Below, in pieces: positions 1-12,544 of a stretch of 64,000 nt of DNA (within the stretch, counting starts at the first letter, position 1; each line of letters starts with the position of its first letter). The translations under genes were made by a program, and so were the position numbers. The notes under the pieces are model-generated. The model did not search any database. It was not told the origin of the DNA and saw only the letters and a list, made by a program, of their open reading frames with translations. This DNA is from Brachynemurus nebulosus (lineage: Eukaryota; Arthropoda; Insecta; Neuroptera; Myrmeleontidae), in contig JAPWDM010000008.1 in the NCBI GenBank assembly GCA_035578155.1, positions 31,715,780 to 31,779,779 of the forward strand, read 5' to 3'.

Positions 1-99
1 AATTTTTTTTAAATTTTTATGTTCTATTTTATGTATAATCATGACAATCAGAACATAATATGTAAATACTAAATTTTGCATATATTATTTCCATTTTTT

Positions 100-245
100 T
101 TATTTAAGTTTTTAAAAAGATGTATTTAGTAAAAATATTTTTGCTTGATGAGGAAACATTTTTGGTTTCGAAACGTCGTAAATAAATAGTCATTTTGTAT
201 CAATAACTCTTGGTGGTTTTTCTCCAAAACTTTATCCTTTAGTTA
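100..245 (+). mobile_element. Penelope-like element tail with degenerate hammerhead-like core
   Basis: TTGATGAG at 145-152, a 5-bp hairpin GAAAC/GTTTC, then GAAACGTC ending at 177 resemble the conserved hammerhead-ribozyme core that Penelope-like retroelements are known to carry. It is followed by AATAAATAGTC and AT-rich tail. The core C before TGATGA is T here, and stem II needs a bulged G, so self-cleavage is doubtful. No reverse transcriptase is visible in the bases before it; the rest would lie left of the window. The call rests only on this short motif. Confidence 0.4.
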
Positions 246-1261
246 TTTTTTATTTTAATTATTTTTTGACTCAAGGAATTTTTTTTTTTTTTGATTCAAA
301 AAAATATTTCTTTAATTCAAAGAAATCTTTAATCTTTGAAGGAACAAGTCGTTTTGAGAGTGTATACCTACTAAAAGGATTAAGGCCAAGCTATATAAAG
401 AGGCTCCTGTCGAAAGTATTTATTTATTTTTAAATTATTTTTACTTTTAAACACTCGATATTTTATTCCGAAACCTATATGTTAATTCTAACCATTGAGA
501 AACCCGGACTCAATGCTTGCAAAGCACGCGCTTGGCGACTTTTTAAAAATAATTTTAAACGTCATTTAACACTCTAGTTATTTATTATACGTAGATACAA
601 GAAAACACTTTCTTGAAGAAAATTTTAAGATAACTAAACGAAGGTGGAAAAAGGAAAACATTTCATTCCCACAGGTAATAATGGTAGGTATTGCGGTAGG
701 CGATGTATTATAATGTGTGTTGCTGTGTTTTCCTTAGGTATATTTACTTTTTTTTATTCGAGCATGAACCCTCCTTTTCATCATTTTTATTTTCTATGTA
801 TTTGTATATAAACATACGTTGTAATTTATTATAAATATTTTTTTTTTTTGGAGTAATACTGCGTGTTACCACCAACTTCATTATGCATAATGCCTGACTT
901 CCTATTTGATTTATTCATTTTTATTTTGGTAACCCTGTTTGTATTAAGAATTCGGTGTTACTATATATATGGAAAAATAGGTAGTTTATCAACTTGTCCT
1001 CAGTTATTAGAGGAAATTCTAGTAGGTACTTGATGTAAGGTAGAGGAGGGTCAGTTAGGAAAAGGGGTCAATTTTGTTACGAATCAATATAATAATAACC
1101 TTTTGATAATTTCATTATCAGTTTTTCTCTCTTTATTTTCCGTAAAATGCTTATGAGACTATTTGGAAAATGATATCACATTATATTATCCTAAGTATCT
1201 AATTTTTAAGAGAAACAGAGAATTGGGTTAAAATTGTGCAAAAATATTTAGCTGTAGCAAA

Positions 1262-1787
1262 CAAGGACGCCCATAAGAAAATTTGTAGGGGGGGGGGCTA
1301 GAACTGGGGGTAAGAGAAATTTTTAATATTTTGAATGACGAAATGTAAGTAGTAAGTAAGCAACATGTAAGTAGTCATAAAAGCAAGTGAAATAACGGGC
1401 CCCCGGGCACAAACATTTTCGTCAAAAATTCAAGTGGCGAGCAAACAAAAAAAACACTTCTTCTTACCGGGCCTCCTTTGAAATGTTTCCCCAAGCATAA
1501 TACAATACAAACATAATATCGCCTTTACCACGTAATAGACAAATTAATTACCTATCGAATAGTATATTTTACAAGATTGTAGGATATATAATTTTTGTAG
1601 GACATTGTTTCAAATTTCAAGGTCACCATATAAACTAATGTATTATTACAATTTAAAATGCAGTTATCTCAAAACGAACATTTTCACTCATCTCACTTTC
1701 ATACAAGGAAGGCGATATATTTTATCCTTTCCCTAAAAACTAGGGGGCGCAGCCCCCCCCCCCTGTATCCGGGTATGGGCGCTCCTG
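1262..1787. mobile_element. hAT-like MITE with C-rich termini
   Basis: Termini CAAGGACGCCCATA and, inverted, CAGGAGCGCCCATA, each followed by an 8-12 base G run on the same side. Flanks share GTAG, a possible decayed 8-bp duplication. The interior (about 1395-1530) resembles part of the element at 63542-63832. No transposase frame is present. Confidence 0.5.
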
Positions 1788-1818
1788 GTAGTAGGGTACT
1801 CAATTATTAAAAACAAAA

Positions 1819-2024
1819 TTTTTAACTTCCTATAGGAAGTTATTGTAATGGGTCCGATTTTACAAATCGCTAATTTTGACATATATCCACGTTTCAAGGT
1901 TACTAGAATCCGAATCCATCGTTTTTAACTTCCTATAGGAAGTTATTGTAATGGGTCCGATTTTACGAATCGCTAATTTTGACATATCTCCACGTTTCAA
2001 GGTTACTAGAATCCGAATCCATCG
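1819..2024. repeat. Tandem duplication, two 103-bp units with a palindromic head
   Basis: Two nearly identical head-to-tail units (1819-1921 and 1922-2024) differ by a few bases. Each opens with the perfect 18-bp palindrome AACTTCCTATAGGAAGTT and ends GAATCCATCG. The arrangement resembles a short satellite or an end repeat of a larger element. Confidence 0.85.
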
Positions 2025-2050
2025 TTTTTAGCGTGATGTCTGTGTGTGAG

Positions 2051-2078
2051 TTCGTTAGTTCGTTCGTTCGTTCGTTCG
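2051..2078. repeat. (TTCG)n microsatellite
   Basis: About six imperfect TTCG/GTTC repeats directly after the 103-bp duplication. It probably marks the edge of the same repeat. Confidence 0.7.
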
Positions 2079-4445
2079 TGAATTTTTTTTCGTCTCGAAT
2101 ATCTCAAGAACAAATGATGATATAACTCCGGATTAATTTCATTAGATGCGTAATCAAAAAATGAAGAGCGGATAAAGTTTTCAGCAAATTCGGATTAGCG
2201 GTTTGTTTTTTGTGGTAAAAAAACGGAATTAACTTTATTAATTTGGATTTTTTACCATAACATTATTATATGATGGCCTAAGAACCTTCCTTGATGTTAA
2301 AAACGCCAGTATTTTATTACAAAATTTAAAAAAAAAAATCGAAATAAAAAACTTGAAAAAATTAGTTTTTTGCCAAAATATATTTTGTCTCGCAATCTTG
2401 AGAACAAATGATGTTATCATTTGTTTGATAAGGATACAGAAGGTACAGAAGGTGAAGCCCTCGGTATGGTGCAAGGGTCAAAGCCTCTACCGGAGGCCCA
2501 GGGGAGGAGTCGCCTGAAATGAAAAAAGAATTATTTATGTACAGTAGTCTCTAGTCTTTAAGGACACCCAATGGGAAGTTGACAGTGTGGGTAGACCTCT
2601 CCCCCAAATTATTTTAATGATTATTGGAATACTTTATTAGGAGAAAAAATAAAAGTCGTAACAGACACACAAACAAAGCACGGAAAAAATGTCAGTTGGT
2701 AAAATGGTAAAATGGCTACTTTAAGGCGATTGACTACTAAAGAATCTTAAATATTAAGAGACGCCTTATTGTTAGCTTACAAAATTGCACCGCTTGTTTA
2801 GCTTGTTTAGCTTGTTAGTTTTCTGTTACATTTTTTAGTGACTTTTTTAGTGACTTTGCAAGATAATTCTTGTTCCAGAGTTTTATTAAACAAAATTTAA
2901 AATTTTATAGTTACTAATACTTGACTGATTAAATAGACAGTGTAATTTTGTAATTTAAGATGTACTTTTAATGAATGATTTTTGTCACAATTGTCACATT
3001 AAATGTCAAAATGTTAATTAAATCTGACGTATAGTTTGTGGGATAAAAATTTTAAATAATATATTGTACAATAAGTGGGAAAAGAGGCTTATTTCTCACG
3101 AATATGAGTTTACACTATACTTTTTCTACGAGCACATTTCTCATAAAATTTAACATAAATAATTAAAATAAAATTTAAATATGTAGTAAAAATTTTTTAA
3201 ATTTATAATGTCAATGATAAGATGTTCAAATTTTTGCAAAAGCAGACTTTGGAACTATGGAAACAATAATAAATAATCAACTTACATATGACAGAGTCTA
3301 CTTTTTTATTATATTAAGCCGTGGGAAATAATTTCCCACGGCTATTTCCGCATTGTGTGGGCAATTGTTAATTTTTACATATAGTTAACTGTGCGCAAAA
3401 TGTTACTTTTAATAGTAGGAGTAGAAAAAATTATTTCTTCAAAATGTAGCGAATGGAAAAAGTACCAAAACCTTAAAACCAAAAAAATACCCTTTTTACT
3501 GAACCCTCTCTCTCTTTTTATCAAAGAGGGGCGCCATCTTCAAGTCTAGCCAGGAGCGCCACTGGTCTATGCTAGAGCTTAATTTCGGGAGGAATTTTTT
3601 GTGAGAATGATGTAATGTTTTTTCTTTTGCTCGTCAAGTGTGGATTCGGATATGTTAATTGAAGAAAAATTGATTTCATGGTCATCAGTCCAATTTTCGA
3701 GGGTCGATTTTTCAAAATTTCAAAAACAGCATTCCGCTACCTGATTTTAGAAATTAAGCACTAGTCTGTACTCGATATTACGAAGACCGTCACATTTCTT
3801 TGATGCCAATGTTATAGATATCAGTTTTAAGCATTACAATTTTTTTCAACTACAGCTACACCAGAAACATACCCAAGTTAAAATTTGTAGTTCTCGGCAA
3901 CTCTATATGTTCAGTGAAAATTAATCAGTGAAACAGAAATTCTGTACGTGACAAGCAGAGACTTCTTCTCAAAAACAAAAAAGATACCAACAACTTTATG
4001 GTACACAAGCCAACACATATTGACATACATACAAACAAACTGCCACGTCGTCATTCACCAACTACAAACGACTTCGTACGACAAAACTATTTTCAAAACG
4101 TACGTACCTACAATATATACGATGCTAAATAAATCAATTTCACTTAGACAAACATATATCCGTTCGTGTAGTGTCAATTGCATATAAAAACTAAAGAATC
4201 ATAAAATTGATTACTTTTTAGTATACTTAGTCATCGTGTGCTCTACAAGATCAGTTTTTAAATTGTGGCGTGATGCGCAGTCAAATGTTTGACAAAAATA
4301 AATGAAGATTTTTATCAACAGATTGTCAATTATTTTAAATGTTACTTATGAACGGCTCATCTGCCATCTATGTATGAATGATAAAGTAAACGTATTTAAC
4401 CCACATATAAATATGTATGTATGTGGTACATTGATGAAGCGTATG
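2079..4445. other. AT-rich sequence without a gene
   Basis: No coding evidence: the short open frames have AT-driven composition. A perfect hairpin, GCCGTGGGAAA/TTTCCCACGGC, lies at 3318-3342, and a GC-richer scrap resembling hAT-like MITE ends lies at about 3525-3560. Otherwise nothing recognisable. Confidence 0.5.
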
Positions 4446-7359
4446 TACCGTAGACAGGGATGAATCGGGACAGATAGGTGAATAAGGACAAAACGAAAAA
4501 TGTTATTCATGAGCTTAGTTTAAAAATATTAGATGTAAATGCGAACATATAGGTACATATATCTTCCTTAAACTATAGTAAAATAAGTATTCTTCTGGGC
4601 AACAGTAGTGACTAAGCTTGAAGTTAGATAAAAAATATTAAAAAATCAGATTAGATTGACGTATTCAAACAGTGCTATATTTTGTTTCGTAAAATTTTAT
4701 CTAAAAACTATTTATTTTGGTGCTTTTATGAATAAATTGTTGTTTAATTGTAGATTTAGTAATTTTGAAACATACCTGAAAAAAGACGACTGCAAACTTT
4801 TAGTTGTTTTTATTTTTTTTAAGAGAAAATAATGAGAAGTTGACTTTTAGGCTTAGTTGGAGGTTAATAGGAACAGTATATAGATTAATAAGGACTTTAT
4901 ATCAAGTATAAAGGGACGAATGTGGGGTGATTAAGGACGGATCAAGGATAGTCAGTATAGCACCGATAATGGAAACATCAGTTTTGGAAATTTTTTGAGA
5001 GCATCAAATTAGTCAACATCACTTTTGGAGAGTTGCATAAAAAATGTCAAGTACATAAATATTAAATCCATGTGCAATAGACCATGACGCATGATTTTAT
5101 CAAAAAAAACAAATAAATATATCGATAAGGGTAGTGACAAACAACAACAGACCTCAAAGCGTGGGAATGTGGATTTTAATTATTGTACATAGAATGTTTA
5201 TCTATATGTATTCTTGTCTGTGGCTTTTTTTATCATACGTAAATTGTAAACAAAATCATTTCAAAGCAAATTAATAAAACGACAAATGAAAAAACATTTT
5301 CTGAAATAATAATTTTTAATTATTCACTTCTTTTTTTCTTTTATTAATATTTAAAAAAACATAATTTTAATTCAAAACATAATCTTACGATATTTGTGAA
5401 TCGCCCCTGGTCAAAAATCATCACTTTTGTCAAGCACCACTTTTGGAGACTACTTTTTCTTGATAAAACTGGTGCTCTACTGTATTGGATCATAAAACAC
5501 AGTACTTTCAAGGTCATCAAGTCATTCGATATTTTTATAAATGCATTCCGCATAACAGTTCTATACTTTATAAACTTTACTTTAGATTTTAGGGTTATTT
5601 CTGTACTTTAGTTTATTATTTAAGGAAAATCATCAAGTATTATAGGCCCTAATTTTAAGCCCAATCTCATTAAACATTAATTTTAGAATAGATATAAAAA
5701 TTTTTTAAAAAAAGATTCTTGTAGGGATTACCGAGGAGAACATTAATTTTTGCAAAATGTTAATTCCCGGAAATATTTTTTTTACATTGTTTAAACAGTA
5801 TTGAAAATTCGTGAATAGCGTTTTTTGATCTTTCACCGCTTACGTAGCGAAAACGGTGATAGATACATTAAAAAATGTTAAGACCTTATTTGTAGAGAAT
5901 CGAATTCTCTACAAAAAAAGTCCGGGAGAGCACCTGTCTAACTTGTAGAGCTAAAAAAAAAATACAACACTCCAAACGCGCACTCAAAAATCCACTTTTT
6001 CGAGCGTTCCGGCAGGGTGTGCCGCCCGGAACTTTGCCGGAATGCTCGAAAAAGTGGATTTTTGCTTGGAGCGCTGTATTTTTTCATCTGTACAAGATAG
6101 ACAGGTGCTCTCGCAGATGTCTTTGTAGAGAATTTGATTCTCTACAAAAAAGGTCTTAACACTTTTCAATGTATCTATCACCGTTTTCGCTACGTAAGCG
6201 GTGAAAGGTCAAAAAACGCTATTCATGAATTTTCAATATTGTTTAAACAATATAAAAAAACATTTCCGGGAGTTAACATTTTGCACAAATTAATGTTCTC
6301 CTCGGCAATCCCTGCAAGAATCTCTTTTTAATAGTAATTTGCGTATTAAGAGCGCAAAATGGTATATTGCCGCTCGATTGAAAATGTTGAGGCGCGACGC
6401 CGCTATGCGGAGCGCGTGAATTTCATGAGAGCGCCAATATCATTTTGTGCTCGAATTACACACAAAATTTTTTCTACAATCTTATAAAATGTATTTTTAT
6501 TTAAAAGATACTTAAAAAAAAATAATAATGGACGTTAATATTTACGTTAATGTTTTGCAGCTTCCGAAGTATTTGGAGGTGTACTTGAGAAATCACTGTC
6601 ACAATTATATATTTTCATCATATATGTATAGATTTCTTAAAATTTTTTATTCTTATTTTTTATTAATTATAGTTATTTTTTATTTTTAATTAATATTTTC
6701 TAGTTATTTTGAAATTTAATAAAATTAATATTTCACTTGATTACCATAAAAATAATAACTTTAGAATCTGTTAATTTGTTACCATAGAAAATATAAACAA
6801 CACCTACCCGATTTGTAATTAAATATACGTTGAGCGAGCAACAAAATATTACTTTACGCTTTAAAGCGAAAGTAGTACTTCGTTGCTCGGCAACGAGAGT
6901 CTTCGGCAAATAGCAATTTTGCGCTCTCTTCACAGAGCGTAAAAGCCTTCTTTCCACTAAGATTGTAGAAAAAAAATTTTTATGTCTATTATAATTTAAT
7001 ATATAGATAAAATTTAGTGCTACTGGACTACTATTTCTTTTTTGAATGTATAAATACAAAAAATTTTAAATTATGTTATGTTTGAATTTCAATTTTGGTC
7101 GTCCCTACGGGTAATGTGAATTCATCCTTTTATCGTCTCTTTTGATCCCAATTTTTCACAGAGAAGAAATTATATGATTTTTGTCATTTTTTCAAAAACC
7201 ACCGACATCTTTAAAATTTTTTGAATACTGTGATAAAGTAACCATCCTCGCGTAAATTTTTAATATATTAAAGATTAGGTACTTAGTACTTAGGAAAATA
7301 AGTACAAAAAAATACGGTGTGAAGTCTGAATTCGTGCCTATTCATCCCGGTCTACGGTA
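4446..7359. mobile_element. 2.9-kb TIR element, non-autonomous, holding a nested foldback
   Basis: Ends are inverted repeats of about 25 bp starting TACCGTAGAC(A/C)GGGATGAAT. Echoes of the terminal motif occur inside (AAGGGACGAATGTGGGG near 4911; an inverted form near 7100-7140). A second element (5643-7030) is inserted within. No transposase is recognisable. Confidence 0.6.
5643..7030. mobile_element. Foldback element, copy 1, with extra GC-rich hairpins
   Basis: The palindromic core 5700-6336 (centre about 6024) has arms of about 300 bp. Ends match the copy at 55703-56453: TAGTCCAGTAGCACTAA inverted at 7014-7030 and TAGGCCCTAATTTTAAGCCC at 5643. Unlike copy 2 it has about 650 bp more on the right, with two GC-rich hairpins (6340-6482 and about 6820-6960) bounded by inverted TTCTACAATCTTA near 6473 and 6957. 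That is probably a further insertion. Frames across the palindrome are mirror artefacts. Confidence 0.65.
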
Positions 7360-7793
7360 TGTTGCTACGTTCTGTCTGTTCGAATGACTGATACGCGACA
7401 GTGTCTCTCTCTCTGACTGACTTTTTGTAGTTGTGTACTGTTCGCAATCAATTTTTCATCATGTTCATTCGTGAAATTTTCATGTAATTTATCACGTCTT
7501 GTTACATGAAGTGCGGAAGAGTATAGAGAAAGATATAGAGACGAGATACATGTGTGGAGGGGGAGATAACGATAACATACATTTAAAAGACTCGATCATA
7601 ATAATATACTCAAATAAATTTTTTGTTACAGTTCATTAGAAAAGTGAGAAGGAAATAAATAAATTACAAATGTCGTGAGAGAACAAAGGTTTTAAGAGGA
7701 AAACTGTTGTCCTAATTAATTAATTCGCAGACCAAAAATTGATATCGTTGTTTACATTGAAAGTATCTCATTTAACCCATTTTCCAAATCTAA

Positions 7794-8221
7794 CAAGTAA
7801 CACTATCCAAGTGTCAATCGCCAATTTTGTTGAAACTTTGTTGGTGTGAAGAATAGGCAAAAATAAGGGAACCGTATTTTTTTTATCGACCAAAATCCAC
7901 GTTTACGGAGTAAAACCAGCCCCTAAAATAGGGGATTCAAATAATATATCTTAAAATTCGCCCCTCCAGCCCCTATTTTAAACCCGATCATGGTTTTACT
8001 TATACAGATGAATAGGTCTTTTAAAGTTTTGCTCTATATCTTACAGTTTTCAAGATATATTAAGAAATATGATTTGAACCCCTTACTTTAGGGGTTCGTT
8101 TCACCCCGTAGACGTGGACTTTGGCCGATAAAAAAAAATACGCGTCCCTTATTTTTGTCTATTCTACACATCAGCAAAGTTTCAAGAAGATTGGCGATTG
8201 ACACTTGGGTAGTGTTACTTG
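7794..8221. mobile_element. Inverted-repeat MITE, 428 bp
   Basis: Arms of about 120-140 bp starting CAAGTAACACTA(T/C)CCAAGT and running through CCACGT(T/C)TACGG, with a short loop containing CCCCTAAA-type subrepeats. No transposase and no clear target duplication. Confidence 0.7.
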
Positions 8222-9194
8222 GAGATCCAGTATTTTTGCTTCCAAGACTGCGCAAAAAATAATGACGGAAGCATTGTGATCGCTTTTGAAATATGAACAT
8301 TTTTCCCTTTAAAGCTAAAATTTTTTGCACACTTTTTTCATTTTTGGATCCCCTGAACAATTTTAGTTTTATATCCGAAAATTCTACCCAGTAGCATAAC
8401 TTTACAAGTATGTGATCGGTCTTAATGAAATTTTCAAAAATTATGCAAGTTGATTCCTATATTGTCCCCCACAAATTTCATCGCAATCGAAAAGAGTGGC
8501 TACAACGCTATCGAAAAATTCTCTTTGTCATCATCGGTTGAAAATTTTTATATTGGTATATGCTGGAGTGTACCATTATTCTTATTACAGTTAATACATA
8601 GCCTCGTCGGAAAACACCGTGTATTGTCGTATTGTACTTTCTTTGTCGTCCGAGATAATAAATCTTTCATTCTGTACTGACTTAAAAAAGGATAAAAAGA
8701 CAGAAATTGTAAAATTTTCTAGCTTACCTACACGTTTAGTTTTTCGTAGCATGTCTGACATGAGCATCTTTGTGTTTGTGGAAATTCTTTATTAAATATT
8801 CTATTAAAAATGTAGTTTATGATGTAAAAAAGATGATGTATTTTATTAATCGACTTGAAACTGTATATACAGGATGTTCAAAATCTATAGGTATAGTATC
8901 TTAATTTATACACTAGAAAATCAAATATCCCTGTCGCAGCATCCTGCACAACATAACGAATTTCCGTTTATAAAAATTAGTTTTTCTCGGAAACTAGTTG
9001 ACATAGAATAATAGTTTAAAAACCAGTTTTAAGTAATTTTTCCCTTCTTTTAAATGGTGTAAAAAAAAGTGGGAATTTTGGCAAAAAACTAATTTTTTGC
9101 AAGAACAAAAGCCATGTGTTCCTGGCATCCGACGTGTCTGGCTGAAGAACCAAATTTAGTAAATATTGGGTCTTTCGTTCGAGAGTTGTTGCGC

Positions 9195-9198
<4 letters not shown>
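8222..9198. other. No gene seen; older repeat fragments
   Basis: Contains a fragment near 8870-9000 starting ACAGGATGTTCAAAATC, whose CCCTGTCGCAGCATC block recurs near 62910. No supported exon or RNA gene. Confidence 0.4.

Positions 9199-9279
<81 letters not shown>
9199..9279. repeat. (AT)n microsatellite, about 40 units
   Basis: Uninterrupted AT dinucleotide run of about 81 bp. It yields Ile-Tyr reading frames on both strands that are not genes. Confidence 0.97.
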
Positions 9280-9282
<3 letters not shown>

Positions 9283-9357
9283 TATATAAAGTGAATATCA
9301 TTTTCGGTTTCTAGAAACCGAAGTTCATAAGAGAAAATTTTTAATAAATACCGCCAC

Positions 9358-9523
9358 CTCGTCGCCACCGGCAGTGCGGGCAGAGGCATGGGGCGCGAGA
9401 ACTTGATCGATCCGGATCGGACCACTGGTCGGACCGGCTGGTCCGACCTATGTTCGATCATTGATCGATCTTTACTTGCGCCCCATGCGGGCCGCCTCCG
9501 CCCGTACTGCCGGTGTCGACGAG
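9358..9523. repeat. GC-rich inverted repeat (166 bp)
   Basis: Arms CTCGTCGCCACCGGCAGT and ACTGCCGGTGTCGACGAG enclose further pairing (GGGCAGAGGCATGGGGCGC with its complement) and a loop dense in GATCGATC and GGTCGGACC. GC content is far above the surroundings. Flanks show no clear duplication. Confidence 0.8.
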
Positions 9524-10704
9524 CTCAAGTCGCGTCATGACAGTGGCTATAATAGCTGAATTCCATTCTGGAAATTCGCTAAAATCAAACTTACTTATAG
9601 AACAAGGAGCTTTCAGGCAATTAGAAAGAGAAACAGCTGCCAGATACTTCCACTGCGCATGTCTCGGGAAGCTGTTCGCTGCAGTTCTAAATCGGGTAGA
9701 AGGGACGGAGACTTAAAAGTCGATACCACCATTAACTTTTAGCCAGTTGACTTCAGTTTTTAGCACAATGATCTTGTGTTGTCATATATTTTTGCATGAC
9801 AAATGAGAAAATTGTAAAAAAAAAAAAAAAAATAGAAGACCTTACCCCCTCTAAATGTATGGTTCCTGTCATACCTACTTTAGGGTTACCTAAAAGGTTA
9901 ATATTTATGGAAAAGGCACTGAAAGATTGGTAACATTCATCATTAAAATCATTAAAAAATTAGCATTCCTTATATCTCCTTCAAGGAAAATTTTTCTCTT
10001 TAAGTGTGTTGATTGGCGAAAATATGGTTGCCGATATCTCCAAAAGTTCCCGGCGACGCAACTAAACTTGCAAGATGTGGGAAATATGAAGTTGTAACAA
10101 ATTGCCAAACATTTTTTTCTTCGGAACCCTAAAAAACCAAACTTTTATCTATATTTTAGAATTCTCAAACATCACGTAATCCTCGAAACATATTTTTTCC
10201 ATACACGAATCTGTTTTATTCCTATTCAAAATAAAATTGGCCTCTTCAAAATCAAATATAAATTCAACGACACAAACACACACACACAAATATATTATCC
10301 TACTTATGTTCTCCACTATACCCCCCTCCTTTTTCCCGTTCTTGCCGTCATTTTCATTGATAACTAGGTACTCGATACATTTTTGTGCATATTGCACATT
10401 TTCGCGCACAAGTTTTTTGTAATAATTTTCTATTGTCATACATATGATGTGGAAAACTATTTTTTTTTTCGTGTGTTCATTATAAACAATATTTTGTATA
10501 ATTTTATTAAGTGGTAATCGATAGCTCCCGTTTGTATATAGATAATAGACAAGCCACTTCACTCATTCACTTTGCTTTAACATAATATAATGAAATATGG
10601 CATCAAACAAAATTACATGTGATAATGTACCCGTACTCATACATAGGTATTTTGTAGAGAACTAGACTAGAGACTATTAGAGAAAGAGTAATGTGAAGTA
10701 GGGG
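9524..10704. other. No gene seen
   Basis: A block at about 9535-9600 (GACAGTGGCTATAATAGCTG) recurs in diverged form near 43540, so it is a dispersed repeat. An imperfect (CA)n lies near 10270. A 137-codon open frame at 10149-10562 (minus) is judged spurious. Confidence 0.4.
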
Positions 10705-11272
10705 TAGGGGAAGGTGGGACAACACGGGGCAGTTAAGGTTTGATGAATAAAATTTTTTGAGATCAACACTACAGTATCTGATAATAATCAGTCTTCCAAA
10801 TTGAACTAAAAAAAGAATTACAAACGTTTCACATTTTCATAAAAAATGCGTTTCTTTCCTCTTGTACCAGAACAAGACGGATGAAGTTCCTAACAGGGCC
10901 GGACCTAACCGAAGTGGCGCCCGGGGCAGCGTTAAAAAATGGCGCCCCTGTAGAAAACTAAATATTTCCTTCAAACTTTTTTCCTCCCAAAAACCAAGTG
11001 ATGTGAAACCAAAAAAAAAAAAAAAAAAAACGTGAAATACCTAATTTTGGCGCCCTCAAATCCTGGTGACCAGACTGCCCCCTAGATCCGGCCCTGCCTA
11101 CAAAGACAAGACATTACATATATATAATTTCTAATCATTCTGTACAAAAACATATGTATCTCTTTAATAAGAAGAGAAATAAATGAATTATTAAAAAACA
11201 ACTGGGGACAAGATAGGTTTCAACTAAAACATATATCCTATCTTTCCCCTTACGTAACAACACCTTCCCCTA
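10705..11272. mobile_element. TIR element, 568 bp, with nested hAT-like MITE
   Basis: Perfect terminal inverted repeat TAGGGGAAGGTG / CACCTTCCCCTA, extending imperfectly into GGGACAAC-type motifs that recur inside (GGGGACAAGATAGG near 11203). It encloses the hAT-like insertion 10894-11096. Confidence 0.6.
10894..11096. mobile_element. hAT-like MITE, 203 bp
   Basis: Termini CAGGGCCGGACCTA and, inverted, CAGGGCCGGATCTA, with GGCGCC blocks just inside both ends and an internal A run at about 11011-11030. CAGGG starts are typical of hAT elements. The 8-bp flanks do not match cleanly. Confidence 0.65.
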
Positions 11273-12309
11273 CATGAGCGCAGGTAAGTAGATACAGTAT
11301 GAAGAACAGTGGTACTCCAGCAATATTGTTTCTAAAGTTGCACGTATATGGCACGAATAGTTAGGATTCCGAAAATTGGAGATCCAGTAACTGCATCTGT
11401 ACGAAAATATTCATTGCTTTAATATTATCAAGTAGCTCTATCGAAAAACTAGCTGTGTAAAAATTTCTTTGCTTCCGAAACGAGCCTATAGCAACATAAA
11501 TAATTCAAGAGCATACTTAATTTCCAAAACTTTCAGCTTACCTTCATTTTTTTCTTGGATATCAATAACCTTTGAGCATAACTTATCCGTCAAAAATATT
11601 TTTTAGGTCCCTTGTGGGACTTTTGGTCCTTTTTCCAATTTTACCACTTTCCAACAGAAAAATTTGTTCAAAATTCGTCCAACCGTTTATTTTAGGTGTG
11701 CGTTCAGGATCCTGGGGGATCAGTTTTAACCTCACATTCAATCTCATACATAATTAAAGGAAATGTTTAATTTTTATTGGTTGATAGTGCATTATTCAAA
11801 TGAAGCCATTGAAAATCTCGTTCGGAAAAAACTTCTACTGAGATGTAGTGGAGCTAAAAATTCATATTTCTTCCAATTCCTCTCTTACCTTGCCCTTCTC
11901 TAGCCAATTGGCTGGCGCTGTTCTTGAATACCACGGGGCTTATATGGTTTGTGATAAGTTGTGTGAAATTGCGAGCAGTATCAATAACATAAAATGTCTA
12001 TAAGTCGAGTTACGCCTGTACGCCTGTAAACATATATAATACATATCAATTGTTTCTAAGAATTCGTCTATGATTAATCTTGTGTTAGCGCAACCTAGAT
12101 GTAAAATTACCCCAGTTATGGATAGTGGTTCAATGTTCTATAAACTGTGTATTTAATTTTAAACAATTTGCAATTACATATTGACTAAATGATAATGAAC
12201 GAGGCAGATAGATGTGTAGAGTGCAATACGTGCAAAGGAGTGAGAAAAGTGTATATTGATTTTTTGTTACACATATATTACATGAAGTCTCGATGCATAT
12301 ATCAATGTA
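11273..12309. other. No gene seen; old repeat fragment
   Basis: 11570-11750 resembles 14735-15160 and 20555-20860 (CGTCCAACCGTTTATTTTAGG, GATCCTGGGGGATCAGTTTTA). This is an ancient dispersed repeat family with no coding evidence. Confidence 0.4.
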
Positions 12310-12544
12310 CACAGCCTTTCAAAATGATTGAAGTGCCAAGGTCATTGCTGAACACAAAACTTATTTCACAGTAACTATATAGTACATATTTTCTATAAAA
12401 CTACATTCCCTTTTTCAAACAACATGCCACCCTATCCAATGTTATACGTATACATAATTTTGGTCATTTTTATGAAGAGGGGCAATATTTTTATTTGTAC
12501 ACTTTTTTGTGACCTTGGCACTTCAATCATTTTGAAAGGCTCTG
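12310..12544. mobile_element. Tc1/mariner-like MITE, 235 bp
   Basis: TA dinucleotides at 12308-12309 and 12545-12546 flank inverted repeats CACAGCCTTTCAAAATGATT and CAGAGCCTTTCAAAATGATT, which continue through GAAGTGCCAAGGTCA. The CAG..GCCTTTCAAAA start resembles Tc1-type termini. No transposase. Confidence 0.75.

Noticed and set aside
9089..9314. Ile-Tyr-rich frames on both strands
   Set aside because: Direct translation of the (AT)n microsatellite.
10149..10562. 137-codon open frame on the minus strand, longest in the window
   Set aside because: Composition follows AT-rich DNA, it includes a Cys-Val run read from a (CA)n repeat, has no recognisable domain and no splice-site support.
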